Part shown: piece after piece, positions 29,211 to 40,594 of the stretch
Numbering within the stretch: position 1 is the stretch's first letter
How the letters are laid out: every line of letters begins with the position of its first letter
Source of the DNA: Gracilariopsis chorda
Lineage: Eukaryota > Rhodophyta > Florideophyceae > Gracilariales > Gracilariaceae
NCBI GenBank assembly: GCA_003194525.1
Contig: NBIV01000019.1
Coordinates: forward strand, 62,001 to 126,000
Direction: 5' to 3'
Length of the DNA: 64,000 nucleotides
Program-made: the position numbers and the translations under genes
The notes under the pieces: model-generated
The model's input: the letters and a program-made list of their open reading frames with translations, nothing else
Databases searched by the model: none
Told to the model about the DNA's origin: nothing

Positions 29211-29421
29211 TGTATGAGAGGAGAGGGGATAGCAATTGAAGTTCACGTTTACTCACTGCAACGATGAAGCTTGCTGCTTCTGTCGTTTGCTATGAGACTC
29301 TTGCCTTTTGTAGGCATGTCTCCGACCGTTCATATGTTTGAATCACATTCAAACATATGAATTGAAATAAGCGGTCGTCACTAACAGTAGTCTAAAAGGA
29401 GTAGCTTAATACTATATTACA
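29211..29421 (-). repeat. Element D 5' LTR
   Basis: 211 bp, TGTATG...ATTACA. The 15-bp hairpin (29329-29361) is identical to that of the 3' LTR. Confidence 0.95.
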
Positions 29422-29739
29422 CGTACACTACGCAAGCGTGGGCTATCATCCGAGCGCTGGTCCACTATCGATGCTGTTCCCACATTCTCCATGACTAAGC
29501 AACGAATCTAGTCAACCGATAAATCTTGTGTGTAGTCCAGTACGATGTTTGTACGTCTATTGGACGCTTGTCTTTTTGGGAATTGTGGGCATGGCCCAGT
29601 AGTCGTACTACCGTTGGTAGCATAGAACTGAGCTCGCGACTAGAACTATTCTCGGCCTGCTAGGCTCTTCCTGCCAGGCTATTATTGCTGCTAGCTCCAC
29701 TGATAGTGGCGGATTTCCTGAGTAGCGTATTGCGCTACA
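29422..29739 (+). repeat. Element B right LTR, piece 3
   Basis: Aligns with 11447-11766 of the left LTR (CGATAAATCTTGTGT, ACTATTCTCGGCCTGCTAGG, GAGTAGCGTATT) and ends GCGCTACA, followed by the TTATC duplication and then element A. Confidence 0.85.
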
Positions 29740-32260
29740 TTATCCACGAAAGTGTTGGACATGGTATTACCATGTACCCTTACGAACCCTTTGGTAAATC
29801 TGAATAAGCGAACATTAGCGGTGCGCAGCATGATAGACCTATTGGTAGGTATAGAAACCCTCAAGGTTCCCGTACGGTTTATCGTTCTCAACCAATTGGC
29901 AACAGATTTTATCCTTTTAACTACGTTCATTGAAAACCATGTCCGACCCATTTTGTCTCAAACCAGAACAGTTTTGGCCACAAGAGTCCAAGAGTAGCCA
30001 TAATTGGTCGCCATACGTCGAAACCCGCATCGGTACTAAGGCAAAAAAAGAACCTTTGGTGACAGTATTCAATAAGGCGCGACTTTCCAGGTCCATTAGG
30101 ATCCCTCGCATGCACCAAGTGGTAGCCAAAGTGGGATACAACCGAACTTGTCTCTTAACAATAGAAAGACACCATAAGGTATTAGAACGCCACATGATTA
30201 TGATGGTACACGGAATCATGGACAAAGTACTGAAGCAAACCTTTCAAGTATCGTTGAGCAACTTCAGTAACCATGCGGTCAAATTATTCAAGAAAACTGT
30301 AGTCGGATTAGCATCTCCCGTTCTGGGTAGTATTTTTACTGTGAGACCACAAAGGTCGTCCCGAGAACTCCACCTTAAAGAGGGAGAGGGCAAAACCAAT
30401 CGCGGAAAAAGAGAAACCAACCATACCGGTAACCTCCAAAATAGCACCATCACAGAACAGAATTACAGTACCACCTGGAGACTGGATGTAACCATCGGCT
30501 CTGAAATCCACCCTTTAAAGGGCCGTATTTTCGACCTACTAGGTCTGTTTAGTACCATGTGGTCAGGTCACCCAGGGGTGATCAAAGCCACCCAACACCT
30601 TATCGAAGTGGTTCCTCGAGCCAAGCTGATACACCAAAAACCATACCGGGCAAGTCGAAAAGTCCTAGAGGTTGAAATCCAAGAGGTGGAAAGAATTTTG
30701 AAGAGAAAGATTCTCGAGCCCGCGTACGCAGAGTGGGCCGGCTCAGTGGTAATGGTCAAAAAAACGGAGACACCAGAGTGAGGTTTTGTAGCGAATATCA
30801 AAAATCGGACGGAGTTAAGGTCAGGGATACGTAGCCCATACCTAGAGTGGACGAATGTATCGATTCTCTTGGTTCTGCGAAAGTTTTCACCGCAATGGAC
30901 GACAATTATGGTTAATGGTAATTGAAGATACCCCATGAAGATAGGGACAGGACTACGATTACCTCCAATTTTGCTCTCTTTTGCTTCTTACAAATGGTGT
31001 TTGGTTTGCAAAATGCACCAACTACGTTCCAGAGGGCTCCGGATATTATCATATCGCATAAAACATGGCAGACTGCACTGGTGTATGTAGAACACGTATT
31101 AATCTACTCTACGTAGGTTGAAAAACACTTTGGACACATGCAAACGGTGCTTTTACTCCTCAACTTCACCTGACTCTCAATTTAGGCAACTGCGCGTTAT
31201 TTGACCAAAAGGTGAAGCACGTTGGTCGCATAATCACCCCAGGACGCCTGTTGGTAGCCTTAAGGAATATACTTGCGGTTCAGGAAACCATTGAAAACCT
31301 CTTAACGCAACAATTCTGTCATTGAATCGTACACAAAAACAGCAAAGAGCTTACCTCCCTCGTGTTCTGCAGTGGGCCTCAAAAAGTACTTGATTGAGAG
31401 TAATTCCGAAACGCTGCAAAAACGGAACGTCACACACAGGTAAATCCCTTCCGCACAGCCCACTACGTCTTAGCCACGCTGTCGAACCTTCTTTCTACCT
31501 AAATAACCTATTTTGTTCCCCAAAGCTGGTGATGAAGATGATTTGAACCGTTCTACGCTTGTATCCAAGCTTTCATCGATTCAAAAGGATATAAGTTCCT
31601 TTATTGGTTTTTGTAATGTATACCACCTGTGTATCAAGAGTTTCACCAAGATCGAAGCTCCCTTTCACAGGAAACTGCAGAAAAACCAACCAGATCAGTT
31701 CGAACACCTTGACAGGGACAAAATTCTGGCGTTCTAAAAGCTAAGAGATGCGCTGATCTCCCCACTAATATTTTTTTTACTCAAATCTGTTTATCACTAC
31801 ACCCTTGATTCGAATGCAAACTCCTCTTAGGTAGAATGTCGTTTAGTGGAGAACCAAGCGGGTGGGAGCAAATCATGAAGCAGTTACTGGCGTAGGGTGC
31901 TATTCACAACAGAGCAGGACTACACTGTGACGGATAGGAAATTCCTAGCGCTTGTGTGGAACCGCTGATGCTCCGTCACTACCTATATGGAACGACGTTC
32001 ACCGTGCAGACAGTTCATCATGCTTCAGGGTGGATATCGGGCCTTGCAGACGCACCAAAACGGTTAGGAATATGGAAGTTAAGACTATCAAAGCTTTAGT
32101 ACGAAGTACATACCGCCCAGGTGTGAAGCACATCGTGGCCGGTGCCATCTTACGCTTGAATACCAATGGGTTAGGTAATGGTAAACCCAAACTTGCCCAG
32201 AGAAGTGTGTGGATGTCCGTTGGATGTGAACTTGATATCCACGTAATTTAGATTAGATTT
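29740..32260 (+). pseudogene. pol: Element A protease end, RT and RNase H, degenerate
   Basis: Pieces in order on the plus strand: protease-like NQLATDFILLTTFIENHVRP (29880-29950; J has DQFATDGILGTTFIDNYVRP), a spacer, the RT start (VIKATQHLIEVVPRAKLIHQ, then PYRASRK, ILEPAYAEWAGSVVMVKK; 30570-30780), RT core FGLQNAPTTFQRAPDI and the catalytic motif decayed to YVEHVLIYS (31000-31116), the thumb SFIGFCNVYHLCIKSFTKIE (31590-31660), and the RNase H end RPGVKHIVAGAILRLN (32110-32160). Many stops and indels separate them. No integrase follows on this strand. Confidence 0.85.
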
Positions 32261-34855
32261 TGTGGATATGCGGATGATGCGCACTGGGTGTTAAAAAATT
32301 ATGTTTTCAACAGATCTGCTGCAAGTTGGACTTTTGACTGATGTACTGTTGATTGACTGATGGGCGTATGATGTACGGCTGCTGCCCGTTTGCATACCAG
32401 TGGTAGGTCTGGATCTCCTTGTCATGATCGTATGCTCCTAGCAGTATTTCTAAGGAATCACGTTTTTCTTGTACCTTCTTTTGCCAAACGAATTATTATG
32501 TTTGTTCTGAGTCTACAAATGAGTACAATTTCTATTTTCAGTGCGTGACCAACTGTCTCGTGACAATCTCCTTTCGAAGAAATCTTTGATTCTATTGTAC
32601 CCAATCCACCACACCGATCGCAGCCGACGCCGCCATCCGCCTCGTCTGTTCAGCATTCCGCACGATCCACCATTGACTCATGGTCAGAGCGTGCTTCCAC
32701 ATCAGTTCACTCATCTCAACTTGGTCACAAGGCTTCATTACATGCTCTATCAGGCATTGCAGCTTCTCATCAATTGCATCAGCAGTCACCCCAAGCAAAC
32801 TTCGTCAGTTCTAAAATGTCTTTGCCACATGTCGCCAACCAAACTGCTGACGTCTTCTCAACTTGTCTTGTACCTTTTCCTTATCGATCAGATAGCCTCC
32901 CCCAGTTCCACTACCACTCTGTGTCTCGAAGTCTTCCGTTCGACTCCTCTCTAATCTATCTAGACGATCTGCAGCAAACGGTACACCTCACAACCGACTC
33001 CTCCGCCAGCCAATACCCCGGTGACCGTTACGTCGACCATGTGTTGTCAAGACGGAGAAGGAGCACGCAAGAGGAAAAGGTTACGATCAGACGCCTGCCT
33101 CGGCTTCCGTTTTACTGGGTTCGTCTTGGTTCTCTTAGGTACTGCATCTTCCTCAACAACCGAGGCCGTCTGTAACGGCGCGGCTGCCCGTTCCGATTCT
33201 GGGTGGCCGTAATAAGTGACCGCCACTAGGCAGAATGCGCGCAAATGCGCCAACCTGATTAAATACTACGAAATAGATTGTGCTGCGTGGGTGGCACTTA
33301 TAATGTGTGGCTCTTTTCGGAGTTCTTGCGTAGATGTTCATAGTAATTCTTTCGCGCTAGGCAGCACTGTTGGATTGCAGCAAAATTTGAGGAACACGAA
33401 GAAGCTATGAACTATTTGTATGACAAAACACAACCCTGAAAAACATTCTATGGATGCGTGGATGAAATATAGAGGGCACAAATATCATTTCGCAGCCCTG
33501 GGAAGCAATTGATCTACTCCAAAACATTCGAGCAGGTTAGGGTTGATTGGCAGTATGGAATGAAACGAAGTCGAAACAACGGTATACCCTCAGTGTCCCT
33601 GGCAGGAAATCCTAAACGAGGAAGTATCAGAGACAAAATTCGAACGGTGGGAGCCACCTATGCGATTAATCGCTTGATTGCGTACTTAGACTTTCGAGGG
33701 AGACGGTATTTCCTGGATGCAGTGAACATTTCTGAACTAGAGCGCGATAATATTGCAAACCCTGGCGGTACTATTTAGTAGTACAGATGATTTTAAACTT
33801 TCATACCCGTTGGCGGACGGTTTAATGCGCCCAAAACCGTGTTCCAGTCTATAGTCAAAGGAGTTGAAATTCGAATTGACGGATGTGGACATATTGTCGA
33901 CAATTATTGTGAGCTAGATAGACGTGACAGTTATTCTTTCATGCATGATTGATGAAATGCGTTCTAAGTCTTTTTACGCGGATTGTACGTGACATCGTGA
34001 CCGCGGTACTTCTAAAATGAAATAGAAATATAATTCACAAAATACAAAATATGAAAAAGCCCCAGTATTGACATTGCATTTGTAAATCAAAGAGCACAAG
34101 CCAGCAGGACAGCTGGGCATGATAAGCAGGACTGATAAAAATCACGCGATTATCATCCGTATATATTCGGCGTAGTCCGCTATGCGTTATTCACATGTCA
34201 GACTTGTATCTTTCCGCACATCTTCCGTATATCACCTGCATACTTCTTGCACATCTTATGCACATCCAAAAAAGGCCTTCACAGCCAACATCACCTGGCT
34301 ATCTTTTGGAGACCTATGGCCTATCCAGGTATTTCTCTGGGTTTCCCTCGACAATCTATCGGACAGGTGACAATCAACCACATACATGAAATAAATCCTT
34401 GGATAACGAAGAGGTAAATCCATTTAATAGTCGTTAACGGGCATACCATTTTGTAGATTCGTTACCTTTTACGTTATTATTGGTAAAAGGCTTTACTTGG
34501 CACCATGGAGCCGCCTCATGACATATCTAATAACTTTCTCTTAAGGTATTGGCGCAAACGAGGCGAAAGCGCACCAATTGGATCATATAACACCACTGCG
34601 GTGTAGCGCCACTAATATAGAGATGAAGTTGTTTTGATCGCAATACAGAGAGTTCAATCACTATTAAGAACTAACAATAACAAATAGTACTCGATACTTA
34701 CGCATAAAATACTCACGAGTGGTCAAAAGAGAGTACAGGAAGGATCCGGAACCCAAGAGAGCATGATTCGATAGAACTCCGTATCCATCGCGTCCAATTC
34801 CATGATCAGGAGGTAGCATGGGCCCTGGAGGGTGACAACCACGACCACAGCCGGC
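32261..34855. other. Intervening sequence with no recognised gene
   Basis: Mixed AT-rich and GC-richer sequence. Short ORFs on both strands around 32541-33250 have no recognisable motif. The only notable frame is 33509-33778. If A had an integrase it should lie here but I see none. Confidence 0.4.
33509..33778 (+). other. Small ORF, unknown
   Basis: 89 codons, KTFEQVRVDWQYGMKRSRN near the start and YLDFRGRRYFLDAVNISELE near the end, with a balanced composition rather than low complexity. Nothing similar was recognised and there is no clear start context. It may be the tail of a decayed gene or chance. Confidence 0.25.
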
Positions 34856-35038
34856 CTATCTACTTATACTGGGACCACTGCCTGGAGTAGTACCAGCCAT
34901 AGGAGGCGGACCAGTTGAGGGATCGGCTTGACCAGATGGCAAATATTGGATGTTTGGAGTAAGTGGAGGACGACTGGTATATTCCCTGTGGGTCTGTGTT
35001 GGTTTAGTCAATGTGGCTGGAGGACCAAACGGAGCCAT
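34856..35038 (-). pseudogene. Pro/Thr-rich tail of the antisense tract behind element A
   Basis: 60 codons, TLTKPTQTHREYTSRPPLTP then PSTGPPPMAGTTPGSGPSIS, ending in a stop. Pro/Gly/Thr-rich like a disordered tail. It follows the tract at 35240-35955 on the same strand in the correct order. Confidence 0.35.
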
Positions 35039-35239
35039 GGGTGGAACACTTGTTTGAGAAGTGACACCTGCCGAAGTAGGTCGTAGGAAACCAGTGGGTA
35101 CGGATCCAGTGGTGACAACAAACGGCTGGGCCAGTCTTCGAGCAGCCTTTTGGTTCTATGAAGTACCAGTAGAGGGAATGTCTTCGACTATTTGTGAAAG
35201 AACTCCCACATGATATGTCACTGTCTGGTATAGGGCGTG

Positions 35240-35955
35240 CTAGAACTGATCTCGGAATGGATGGAGTCCATATTTTTGGGCCTCCCGCCGCACGAAGACC
35301 GGAAAATAGCTATTCAGGGTGTCTATGAGAGCGATAGAGCTCGAAAGACCCGGTCCGGTAAAATACTGCAGATAACAAGGATGGAGCAGATGCATAGCGC
35401 TCTTGATACCTTCAAGTTGCCCTTTCGTAGGGTACCAAAAAACCATCCACTTGGACAGAAGGAAACTGACCGGCAAACACCAGAACAACTGGATTAAAAG
35501 GCGTCCTGTGACCAGTAGGGGGCACAACCGTAGTACGCGAAGTAGCAGCCACTAGGACGCTCGTAAGTAACCTGGGGAACTCTATAAACGATTGAGGCAT
35601 AGCAAAATCTTCATTCGGCCCATGGTGTTGAATGTCCAGATAGCTCAGAAGGCTCTGTTCTTCCGTGCTAGCTACGTGGAATTCCAAATAGTTCCATACC
35701 TCCCAGGGCTGACCTGCCCTGCATGGATGGTTCTTAGTGGCATAGAAAATGGCAGTGAGCTCCTCGACTGAGTACGTTATGTCCCTGACAAGGTTCTTCA
35801 CGCCGAGCTCGTCACAGACAGTTTCCAAAAGATGTTTCTACATACAGAAGATACGACCAACAGGATAGAGCACAAGAGCCAGAAAGATGGGATCGTTGGA
35901 CCAGGTGGGCCACGTTACGCCCTGACTACCCTTTTGAAGGGATAAGAGGTTCTTC
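35240..35955 (-). pseudogene. Degenerate antisense coding tract behind element A
   Basis: From an ATG at 35957-35955 (MKNLLSLQKGSQGVTWPTWS) the minus strand is open apart from one TAG (about 35840) to 35412: PVGRIFCM, KNLVRDITYSVEELTAIFYA, NHPCRAGQPWEVWNYLEFHV, SLLSYLDIQHHGPNEDFAMP. Near 35470 an overlapping frame takes over (MVFWYPTKGQLEGIKSAMHL, PVFVRREAQKYGLHPF) to 35240. No family recognised. It lies 3' of A's pol on the opposite strand, as does the similar tract in B (17000-17838), with which it shares PVG(R/K) and PC(R/K)A at almost equal spacing. I infer an antisense ORF of this gypsy lineage. Confidence 0.45.
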
Positions 35956-36189
35956 ATGATAACGAACTATGCGAGATCAATTTTCGAAATGGTATATGAG
36001 AAAAGGGAGATATATCTAATACTGCTGCAAAAATAGGCAATACCGGTGGGGTTTGAACGTCGAGGAACTGGCCCATTTCCAAATGCTACCAATAATTTTG
36101 TCTTGGAATGTATATCTTACGGCGCATCGCGTCATCTTGCGAGATGAATTCCACTACGTGTTACGGGTGCATCGCTCGCACGTTAGATC

Positions 36190-36450
36190 CTAGGTGACGG
36201 AGACATGACTCGTCAGCCGAGTCCCAATCTCACCATCCTTAGTCCATGAACCAATTGGTTTGTAACAGCTTGTCGCAACAAGCCATGTTGAAGTTACACC
36301 CCATGGCTGAGTTATGGTAACCCATGTCTTATAGGGCCCAAACCACGCGGCGAAAGTAGTCAAACTCTTGGTATCCTCAAGCGCACATAACGGCAGACAG
36401 AACCATAGGGAGGATGACGAACACAAATGGTGTATGACGCCGCTTGGCAT
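36190..36450 (-). pseudogene. Minus-strand ORF upstream of the antisense tract
   Basis: 86 codons: a hydrophobic, Cys-containing start (HHLCSSSSLWFCLPLCALED, signal-peptide-like), then TFAAWFGPYKTWVTITQPWG and SWTKDGEIGTRLTSHVSVT. No family recognised. It may be an N-terminal exon or piece of the same antisense gene as 35240-35955; the 230 bp between are not open. Confidence 0.3.
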
Positions 36451-37099
36451 CTAATACCGCCGACTGGTTTAGTCCACGATTTTGGCTACCATGTGATGGA
36501 GAGCTTTGTAGGTATAGATATGCTTAAGTACCTCGCAATACAATCTGCTATTAGTACTGAAAAACTTCTGTGGACACCTACTGTACGTGTCCACAGAGGG
36601 TTTTCAGAACTCCTTGGGAGCCCCAAAGAAGCAGGAGAATGTGGCTAAGACGTGCAGCAGGTAAATACTTTGAGTAGAGGGTGCCTCTATCACGGGCGTT
36701 GTATCCAACAGCACAGCACTCTTTGGGCACTGGTACTTCATAAATATATCTATAGGTTTTTTAGATGTACTATTGATGTCCCAGTGATGTCCAGAGATAA
36801 AGGAAATTAATTTGCAGGCAATTTCCTTGATTTTCGGACATCACTCGGATATCCGCCAAATCTCGGATGTACGTATGTTCTACGTAATTTATGCTTCATA
36901 TATGCTATTGGATACTATTCGTGGTGCTACATGTATAAAATCAAAGAAGATACTCACTGCGCATCATTCGCGCATCACCTTGTCTGTCTGGGATTGGTCG
37001 GGAGATTAGCTCTGCTTTCAGTTTCTGGAACGTTTGAATCTCGTTCTACCGAAGGCATCAAAATCGATATGGTTGTTTGTTTTGCAGTTTCATGTTAAG
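36451..37099. other. Intervening sequence with hairpins
   Basis: No gene. It contains an 11-bp perfect stem at 36567-36597 (TCTGTGGACAC with its complement, 9-nt loop) and, at 36786-36844, an interrupted inverted repeat (TGATGTCC...GGACATCA enclosing AAGGAAATT...AATTTCCTT). A TATAAAA lies near 36932. It could be an LTR remnant of A or J, but no second copy was found. Confidence 0.4.
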
Positions 37100-37410
37100 T
37101 GGAGCCACAATCTTGGCGAAAACCTTCAATACCGTCGTATAAATTACATAAACTAGTAAAGAAACTATGTCAATATGGGTCTGTAGAAGCGTGGGTTCCT
37201 GAACACCTCAGAGTTCTTGGCTAGCTGCAGGCAGCTCAGGTTGATCATATGACTCAGATACTCCATATTTTGGTCATAGAACACGCATTTGCATAATTTG
37301 AGCGCCACCTAGTGTCCTTCAGGAGCTTAAGCACCACTGGAGTGCCAAAACTGTTGTTCACTCGATCTTAAATAGATTTTTACGTCCTCTTTGTACACCA
37401 ATGCGGTCTG

Positions 37411-38007
37411 CTATATGAACTTATACAGGAATATGTTCAGATCCTTGCGAAAGATGGCGGGAGCATATCGAAAACCAAATGGAATTCGCGAGAAGCGGAA
37501 GAGACCAGCTTTGCAGATGAAAGTAGTCTTGTCCCGTTTCTCCTTGAGTATCTTCACTTGCCAGTGTCCACAATTGGCATCCAGTGTGGTGAAGAGTTCC
37601 ACATCCCGGAGGGAGTCCATAACTTCCCCCATTCTAATTATCAGATACGAGTCACTGGCCGTAATGGCGCTCTGTTTACGATAGACCATACAAAACATTT
37701 GGGCATCTCCCATCTTTTGCAACAATACTACTGGTCTGGCCCACTTTCCATATGCGGGCTTCATAATTATAATCACCTTCTTCAACATTCTTTTCACCTT
37801 TTGAATTTCAACCTCTTGACCTTTCGGTCCTGCCCGACATGGTTGATAGTGTATGGGCCTGACTTCAGGAACCAATTCGATACGTTGTTGCGTGCCTTTG
37901 ATCACTCCTACGTAACCTGAACAAATGGTACTAAACGAATCCAATAGGTCGAGGATATAGTCTTTACAAGGTTTCCCTTGAGAGCCGATGGTTATATCCT
38001 CTTTCAA
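37411..38007 (-). pseudogene. pol: Element J reverse transcriptase N-terminal half
   Basis: 198 open codons: GVIKGTQQRIELVPEVRPIH, PAYGKWARPVVLLQKMGD, LFTTLDANCGHWQVKI, FSRIPFGFRYAPAIFRKDL. This is the fingers and palm of a gypsy RT (Gy1: FTALDANWGYWQVPV, FKRMPFGLTNAPATFQRAV). The frame stops just before the catalytic YxDD. Downstream, decayed RT can still be read to about 37150 (KCVFYDQNMEYLSHMI versus Gy1 KCEFFTDTVKYLGHII). Confidence 0.88.
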
Positions 38008-38169
38008 ATTGGTACTTCCGTTCGGGGTTGGTACTGTTTCGGCCCTTACTGGCGTGGTTGGTTCCTCTTCTCCCGAGGTCTGTTTCGAACCCCACCCCTT
38101 AGCATGGAGTTCTCCAGATGACCTTTGTGGTGTACGGGTAGAAATACTGCGCCGGGTGAAAGATTCTAA

Positions 38170-38910
38170 TCAGACAACCTTGTTCTTGGGTAGTTGGACC
38201 ATATGGTTACTGAGATTGCGTAAGCATACCTGAAAAGTTTGATTAGGTTTGTTGTTTACGATTCTCTTTGCCATCATGTTCAAGTGGTGCTCCAGTTTCG
38301 TATGGTCTCTTTCTAGTGTTAGGAGACCAGGTTGGTTGCATACCACTATAGCTACCGCCTGGTGCATGGGAGGGATCTGAATGCACTTCGCAACTCGATC
38401 CTTATTAGATACTGTTGCTGCAGCCGTTTTCTGCCATGGTCCCGATGTGGTCTTAGACTTATGACGACCAATTATGGCTACTCTCGGACCCATCTGGAAT
38501 GAAACCGTTCTGGTTCGAGGCAAAACTGGTCTGACATAGTTATCAATGAACGTAGTTCCAAGGATACCATCCGTTGCAAATTGGTCGATCACGATACACT
38601 GTACCCAGGAATTGAGGGTTGCCACGGCTACTCTTAGATCTACGCTGCTATGAACCGCTCCTATTGGAATCTACCAAACGGTTTTTAGTGGTACATCGCC
38701 GTACCCGTCCAACACTTTCATGGATAATGAATTCCTATTAATCAGATTCGGTCCTGTTCTCACATCCAAATCAGAAGTGCTAAGAACCAAATGATTAACA
38801 GAAAACCCAACGGTAATGTTTAAATTGTATTTATCGTGCTTCCGAAAGCAGATAGGTGCTGAGTGGTTTTTTAGTGCTCCCTCTCCGGAACCAAAAGGGT
38901 TAACATCCAT
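38170..38910 (-). pseudogene. pol: Element J protease region
   Basis: Two ORFs, 38910-38671 (KYNLNITVGFSVNHLVLSTS) and 38625-38170 (CIVIDQFATDGILGTTFIDN), separated by a stop or indel. The second matches element A around 29880 and has the L-G-x-x-F-I-D pattern of the end of a retroelement protease. No clear D-S/T-G motif could be seen. It is a pseudogene. Confidence 0.65.
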
Positions 38911-39047
38911 GTGACAAACCGGTATTGCCCGTTGGCCTTCTGAATGAGACTGGTTGGGGATGGCCTAAGTTCCAACCGCTAGTGCCTTTCCAGCTGGGGT
39001 GCTGCGGGATCGGCTTTGCCTGCAGAACCATGGTACTGGTGACATAG

Positions 39048-40333
39048 TTAACGTGTGGGTTTACAGGATATTGCTTGTTGCGAACTTGTCAGTTTCTGCC
39101 CACCTAGCCAAATACCATCTGATGATTCTGCTGACGCACTTGGAGCAGTGCATCTCGAATCTGAGAAGTGATATTCGGACATGTCATAGCCAAGTGACGA
39201 GGTTATCGACAAAACCAACCAAAGAGGGTCCCAGTTGTTGGATACCTCAAAGCCATCCCACTTCCGGGCATCGGTGTCCGGTCCACTGGTTCGACACGTC
39301 TCGTATGGTACGAAGACTGCTGAATCTATGGTGTATTTCTTCAAAACGTTTGCATTGCAAGCACATTTTGGTCGGAGACGGGCACCTGTATGGCCGGCGT
39401 TGATACTGCGAGAAAACTGCAACGTCCTTACGGCATCATGTAGTGCAAGGCGAAGCAAAAAGTTCTGTGCTGCGCGGACAGCATGTTTGGGTCTACGTTG
39501 CACCAAGTATTCGTGTAAAGCGTTCCAAAACATAATGCCCGGCGTTGCTATAACGAGCAAATGGAGCAAGCACCGAAATATAAAAATGTTTAAACGAGTG
39601 TGCTCCGTAGTTACTGGAAGCTAGAGACAGTTAAGTAAAGTAGCTCTGAAACTAAGCTGGCGTCGTTGGAACCAGAACCAATATTCCTACTAAGAAATCC
39701 TACCTACTCTTTGAACCGATACCAGTGGGGTTGAGGCTGCCATTGTGGATGTCCAGGACGAGGATGGAGAAACCGATGCAGAGGCAGGTCGGGTATGTAC
39801 CAGAATGTACCGTGGATCCAACTGATGTGACATCGCGTGCCGTTTCCTCGTAGGGCGACGAATAATCCACTCCCAGAATACGCCTTTTCGGCTTACAGTT
39901 ACCAGGCTTGACAACGGCATTGGGCTATCTTCGACCAACACGATGAGGGTCTCGAAGAGCTTCCACATACCGCACCAGCCCATTATATTCCACCTTTCTG
40001 TTTTTAGCGAGTTGATTTATCACTTGTATCCTACTGGTTTGGTCGATTCTATCGACCAACAGCTTGAACTGAGTGAAACTAAACACATTTCACCACAACG
40101 GGATGCCACCGCGACGAACAATTTCGCGACTTCCAATTGGGTTTGTCCTGGCCTCTGATGGTTGCCGAGCAGCTCCGTGTAAGCTTCCTGGATAACCTCA
40201 TCGGTTTCATAGGTCTCGGAAGGTAGGCGCCGACATGCGGGAAAGTGCGAAACATATCCATTAGGTACTCATCAACCGACATCGTATGACTTTGCATCAT
40301 ACGGTGGAGCAAGGATGTAGTCTGATTCTTCAA
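39048..40333 (-). pseudogene. gag: Element J capsid and gag C-terminal part
   Basis: Shifting between minus-strand frames: MSVDEYLMDMFRTFPHVGAY, TDEVIQEAYTELLGNHQRPG, LEVAKLFVAVASRCGEM, KLLVDRIDQTSRIQVINQLA, RYVEALRDPHRV, KPKRRILGVDYSSP, then further decayed sequence that parallels A at 9740-10050 (DRTPMPGSG versus DRTPMLAQ). Gy1 Gag matches the order IQxA, QRxG, RCG, (F/L)(I/V)D. No zinc knuckle survives. Confidence 0.7.
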
Positions 40334-40594
40334 CTACAACTCAGACAAACACATGGCTGTGCCTTCTGAAAAACCGTCGTGGTCACAAGCCACCTTAGAA
40401 TTTTGAAGGAAATCAATGATCGCAATGGGATCACCACCTGTGAAGTTAGTATCACCCATTTGGAAACCGAGTCGTTTGTACTGATTTTCAATCTTCTGAG
40501 CTGCCCGTGAGATGTACTAAGAAACTCGGTTCCATAACCTGTACGTTCTGTAGTGAACGGGCTTGGTGAACAATTCGTTCAACAGCCGCGCTAC

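Larger units (their letters stand above)
24468..29421 (-). mobile_element. Element D: Ty3/gypsy chromovirus, recently inserted but inactivated
   Basis: Two 211-bp LTRs (24468-24678, 29211-29421) differ at about four positions, all in the first 25 bases. Flanks are CGTAT and CGTAC (24463-24467, 29422-29426), one mismatch from a perfect duplication, at the matching place of B's LTR. Minus-strand order: gag, protease, RT, RNase H, integrase, chromodomain. Three in-frame stops, one frameshift and a changed RT active site disable it. Element I is a relative. Confidence 0.95.
10328..29739 (+). mobile_element. Element B: LTR retrotransposon holding several nested insertions
   Basis: The ends are TGTAGCAC at 10328 and GCGCTACA at 29739, flanked by TTATC at 10323-10327 and 29740-29744. 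The left LTR is 10328-11766. The right LTR survives as three pieces (18995-19182, 23837-24467, 29422-29739) separated by elements C and D. The internal part (11767 to about 18 kb) has a primer site, an N-terminal gag ORF, integrase and chromodomain remnants on the plus strand, and minus-strand coding remnants further down. Without insertions the element would be roughly 9 kb. The two LTRs are clearly diverged with many indels, so B is old, though younger than A. Confidence 0.85.
8953..32260 (+). mobile_element. Element A: old Ty3/gypsy element split by insertion of B
   Basis: Two separated plus-strand pieces belong together. The gag/protease piece (8956-10327) aligns with the reverse complement of element J up to J's ...CATTATCC, and the pol piece resumes at 29740 with the next bases of J (TTATCCACGAAAGTGTTGGA). 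Joining them removes exactly element B plus one TTATC copy. The left end of A is cut off by Gy1; no LTR for A was found. Frames are full of stops and indels, so A is ancient. Antisense coding remnants at 34.8-36.5 kb may be its 3' part. Confidence 0.8.
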
